A stretch of 64,000 nucleotides of DNA from Rhabdophis nuchalis (lineage: Eukaryota > Chordata > Lepidosauria > Squamata > Natricidae): the NCBI GenBank assembly GCA_039707465.1, contig CM077644.1, positions 148,334,962 through 148,398,961 on the forward strand, read 5' to 3'. Below, in pieces: positions 61,103 to 64,000 of this stretch. The position numbers and the translations under genes were made by a program. Every line of letters begins with the position of its first letter. Positions within the stretch are counted from its first letter, which is position 1. The notes under the pieces were generated by a model, which ran no database searches, had not been told where the DNA came from, and was given only the letters and a program-made list of their open reading frames with translations.

Positions 61103-64000
61103 AAGTCCTAAATTACATGGGAGGAATTCTGTGCCATGATTAACCATTATAGGATCATGTGAAAAAACATGGTTTATCTTGGAGTATTGACCTGATCTAA
61201 GCAGTGTTGGCCTGATCAGTATTTAAATAAGGGACTGCATTGATATCCCAAATTAGTGGGTGAGAAGGGGAAGCCAAAAAATATATAGCAGAAGGAAGCA
61301 GAGTTAAGCCACTTCAAAACATTACCAAGAAATCTGCAGGGATGCAGTTATCAGGAATTAAACTCAACTCAAGTGCATCTTTTTCTTTTTACTGGAGGAA
61401 TTGGTTAGTTAACCCAGACATACTCATTCTTCATTGGAATATACTCATTGCCTTCTTCCAATTACATGCCTTGGCTGAAAAACCCAAGATGACCACTAGA
61501 TGGCAGCAAAGAGACACAATAAACTACTTTAATGTCATAGTGGTAACCTGGAACTTTTAATGTCCATTAATTTATTGTTTGCATGCATAGATTTTCTCCA
61601 TGGTAATGATCACCTGTTTCTCCAGCTTTTTGAATGGTGCATTTAAATTGCTGCGTAACTGCATCTATTTACCTTGCTATTGGTCCTCTTTTACTTTCCT
61701 TCCACTTTTTCCAATATTAGAGCTTTCTCCAGAGATGCTAATTAATATGTCAATGAAAAAAACATTTCCATAAAAGAGAGAAGCCCAAGGTACCAAAGGA
61801 TTATACGGCAACTGTTTAACCCAATCCTTTTAGTGCTTTCCTGTGGTAATGGGTTCTTAAAGGTAAAACTGTGAACCTATTTTATCCTCTTTTAATTTTG
61901 CCCATACTTGTGCTGAAAACAACAGCAGCAGGGTATAAGGCAAGGTAGTTTTGGGGAGGTGGAGAGGAAATGAGTTGTTGAGACTTAGCTCAGTGGAGCA
62001 TTTAAGCACACATTAACTTTAAGGGCGTGAGTAATTGTGTTGGCTTTAGTTAGATGTGCTTCATTGCATGGTGAGAGATATGGTTTGTGTCAATCTTACG
62101 CTAAGCACCCAACTGCTTGCCTTTGTCAATAGGAAGGAAGCACATAATTGACCAAAGGAAAAATCCATCACTGAAGAAAAAGACATGATTTTGTAGTGAC
62201 TCAAATGCAGCTTAGTGCTAAAGAAGTAACCAGAGGGCCAAAGCAAACCTTTGGACTGCTCTCAATTTAACAGGCACCAAAAATAAATATTTTGACTTAA
62301 AACTGAGATAAAGATCCATCTTTAAGCAATGGAAATTCAGAAGTAGGCCCTAGTGGAGACACAATATGTTCCAGAGACTTACTCATTGATAGTGTAGCTA
62401 GCAGAACCAACACTGAAAGGGGAAACGAGAACCTTCCTAGGACAAAGTACAGCTCCCTGCACCAATAGATGAAGCCTTATGGAAGTTGGGAATCACGAGG
62501 CAATACTGGTGCTTCATGCTAAATTCGTAGTGTGGGAAAGTAATTAACCAGCTGAGATCATTAAAACTGATTATAAAAACAGGACTCACCTGATCAGGAC
62601 TCCAACAAGGCTGGTGAGCATTTGATGGCAGAAAAGAGAGGGGCAAATGCTAATCCTTGATAACATCTTGAGATCATCTGGATTTCTGCTGGCTGCAATC
62701 TGATGGCACTCTGGTTAATGTCTTTGGAAAGAAGCTTCCAAAAGAGAGAGACTATATTTGGACAGTATAACGAAGAACTAACCCTGCAATATAGGGATTA
62801 ATCCTTCCCTTTATAGAAGCGCTTTCTTTGTTCCAGATTGAAATTTGAGATTTTCAATCTGGGGCAGTATAAAAGGAATTGTTTTGCTATATGCCATTTT
62901 AAGAGGATCTCTGTTTTACAAAATCCCAAATGCCTAAAAAAACCAATCAAGATTCATGGTGGCTGGGGGGCAGTGATGGAGGAGGAAGAAGATGGTTTCA
63001 AAAGAAAATCGGCAGCTAAGAACAGAACTGGCTCTGAAATTAAGTTGAACAAGGCAACTACTTTAAATGATATACGTAGGAAGATGGGAGATGGTATTTC
63101 AAATATTAGTTGAATGTCTTCTTAAGACAGATTCATATAATGTGCCAATATTGCATTGGCCTTCCACCTTCCATAATGATGGGGTGTTCAATGACAACTT
63201 TGCCCAAAAAGATTCTCATTTGTCCTTTCAGAGTACCATTTACTGACCTGCTGGACAGTCAGGATTAAACAGTCCCTTTCATTTCATACATCTTTTCAAT
63301 ATTTACCTTCGTCCCATTTTCTATGTATTTGTTCCTAGGTTAGTCTGATATCCATATCCACTGGCGAGATTTTAAGCATGGATTTTTCCTCCTTTGTTGT
63401 TAAAGGGGGGAATATAAGATATTTTTCCTGCCCTGAGGATATTTCAATCCAAAAAATGGTTAAGGTGAGGTGGGGGTTTTGTAGGGGTGTGTGTGATTCC
63501 TACAGAGCTCTGCAGGAGGGTGAATCCAATTCGGCAGTCCCTGTTCAGGTCATGTACTGTCATATCCTTTCAGTGGCTGAGAAATTGTGTTTGTTTAGTT
63601 TGCTTGGAGGTGGCAATTATTAAGATGTATTTAGAATACCCTTTTTTCTTCCTTATTTTGAGCTTGCGCCTGACTCTGCGGAGTAATTACACATAACCAC
63701 TTCACTTTGTAATATATTCCCCATATTTCCCTTCCAGCTGACCTAATGCTTTCATACAGTAACATACTACAAAGTTCGCTAACTCTTTTTATCTAAGGGC
63801 GTAAATAGGCCTCTGTTGCTTCTGCTTCTTTGAAATCCACATCGCTCCTTCTAAGCAAACTTCTTTTCAAATGCAGATAATCTCCAGGACTTTCTCCCCC
63901 TCCCCTCACACTTCCCTCTCAGTCTAAGGAAAAGGCTTATTCATTTCCTTAGGGTATCTTGCAAAGTATCTGTTGTATTTATTTATTTTTAAAAAGATAA
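61103..64000. other. Unassigned stretch at window end
   Basis: About 2.9 kb of AT-rich DNA without a gene or repeat I can name. Small frames (for example 62838-63113, 91 codons) show no known motifs. If a host gene spans this window, this could be intronic. Confidence 0.4.

Overview
The window is a repeat-dense stretch of vertebrate nuclear DNA, most likely from a squamate reptile and plausibly a snake. This rests on recognising repeat families, not on a database search. The signs are L2-like LINEs with the short 'gccgccctgggtcc...agaagggcgggatataaa' 3' end, a CR1 3' end fused to an (AATAG)n microsatellite of the kind described in snakes, tRNA-derived SINEs with 'cacatatgtg' tails, and many copies of hAT-type MITEs beginning CAGTGGTGGG or CAGGGGTC. 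I found no convincing exon of a host protein-coding gene. Every long reading frame belongs to a transposable element or to a simple repeat.

Layout: 0-6.9 kb holds hAT MITEs (five target-site duplications of 8 bp can be read here and just beyond), a 5S-rRNA-derived SINE head, TIR MITEs ending CAGGTAGTCC, and a 139-bp tandem duplication. 6973-12894 is an apparently complete DIRS-type tyrosine-recombinase retrotransposon on the minus strand: gag, RT-RNase H with a methyltransferase-like tail, and tyrosine recombinase. It has inverted terminal repeats and a diagnostic internal complementary region. 12.9-28 kb holds a CR1 copy, nested MITEs, a SINE, two fragments that look like an R4/Dong-type LINE, long (TAA)n tracts at LINE 3' ends and a 1.6-kb L2-like copy. 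28155-36421 is one hAT-like non-autonomous element (8-bp TSD GCTTTCGG/GCTTTCAG) opened by nested L2 insertions, one of which (30570-about 33615) carries a 929-codon endonuclease-RT frame. 38.7-41 kb is a SINE split by a young non-autonomous LTR retrotransposon (paired 329-bp LTRs, TSD CCAAC, PBS and polypurine tract). 42-59 kb is dominated by hAT elements of several families, most with readable 8-bp TSDs, including a 1.63-kb element carrying a 790-bp GA-rich tract. An old L2 copy here was hit twice by hAT elements. 59-64 kb holds two SINEs, an L2 tail and otherwise unassigned AT-rich DNA.

The protein-coding content is therefore selfish-element machinery. The DIRS element supplies Gag, RT/RNase H and a recombinase for circular-intermediate integration. 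The L2 copies encode APE-type endonuclease and RT for target-primed insertion and are the likely type of machinery behind several 3'-end fragments. The MITEs and hAT remnants depend on a transposase not encoded here. The standout items are the near-intact DIRS element (with one TGA separating gag from a 965-codon open frame), the four-level nest at 28-36 kb, and the young LTR element.
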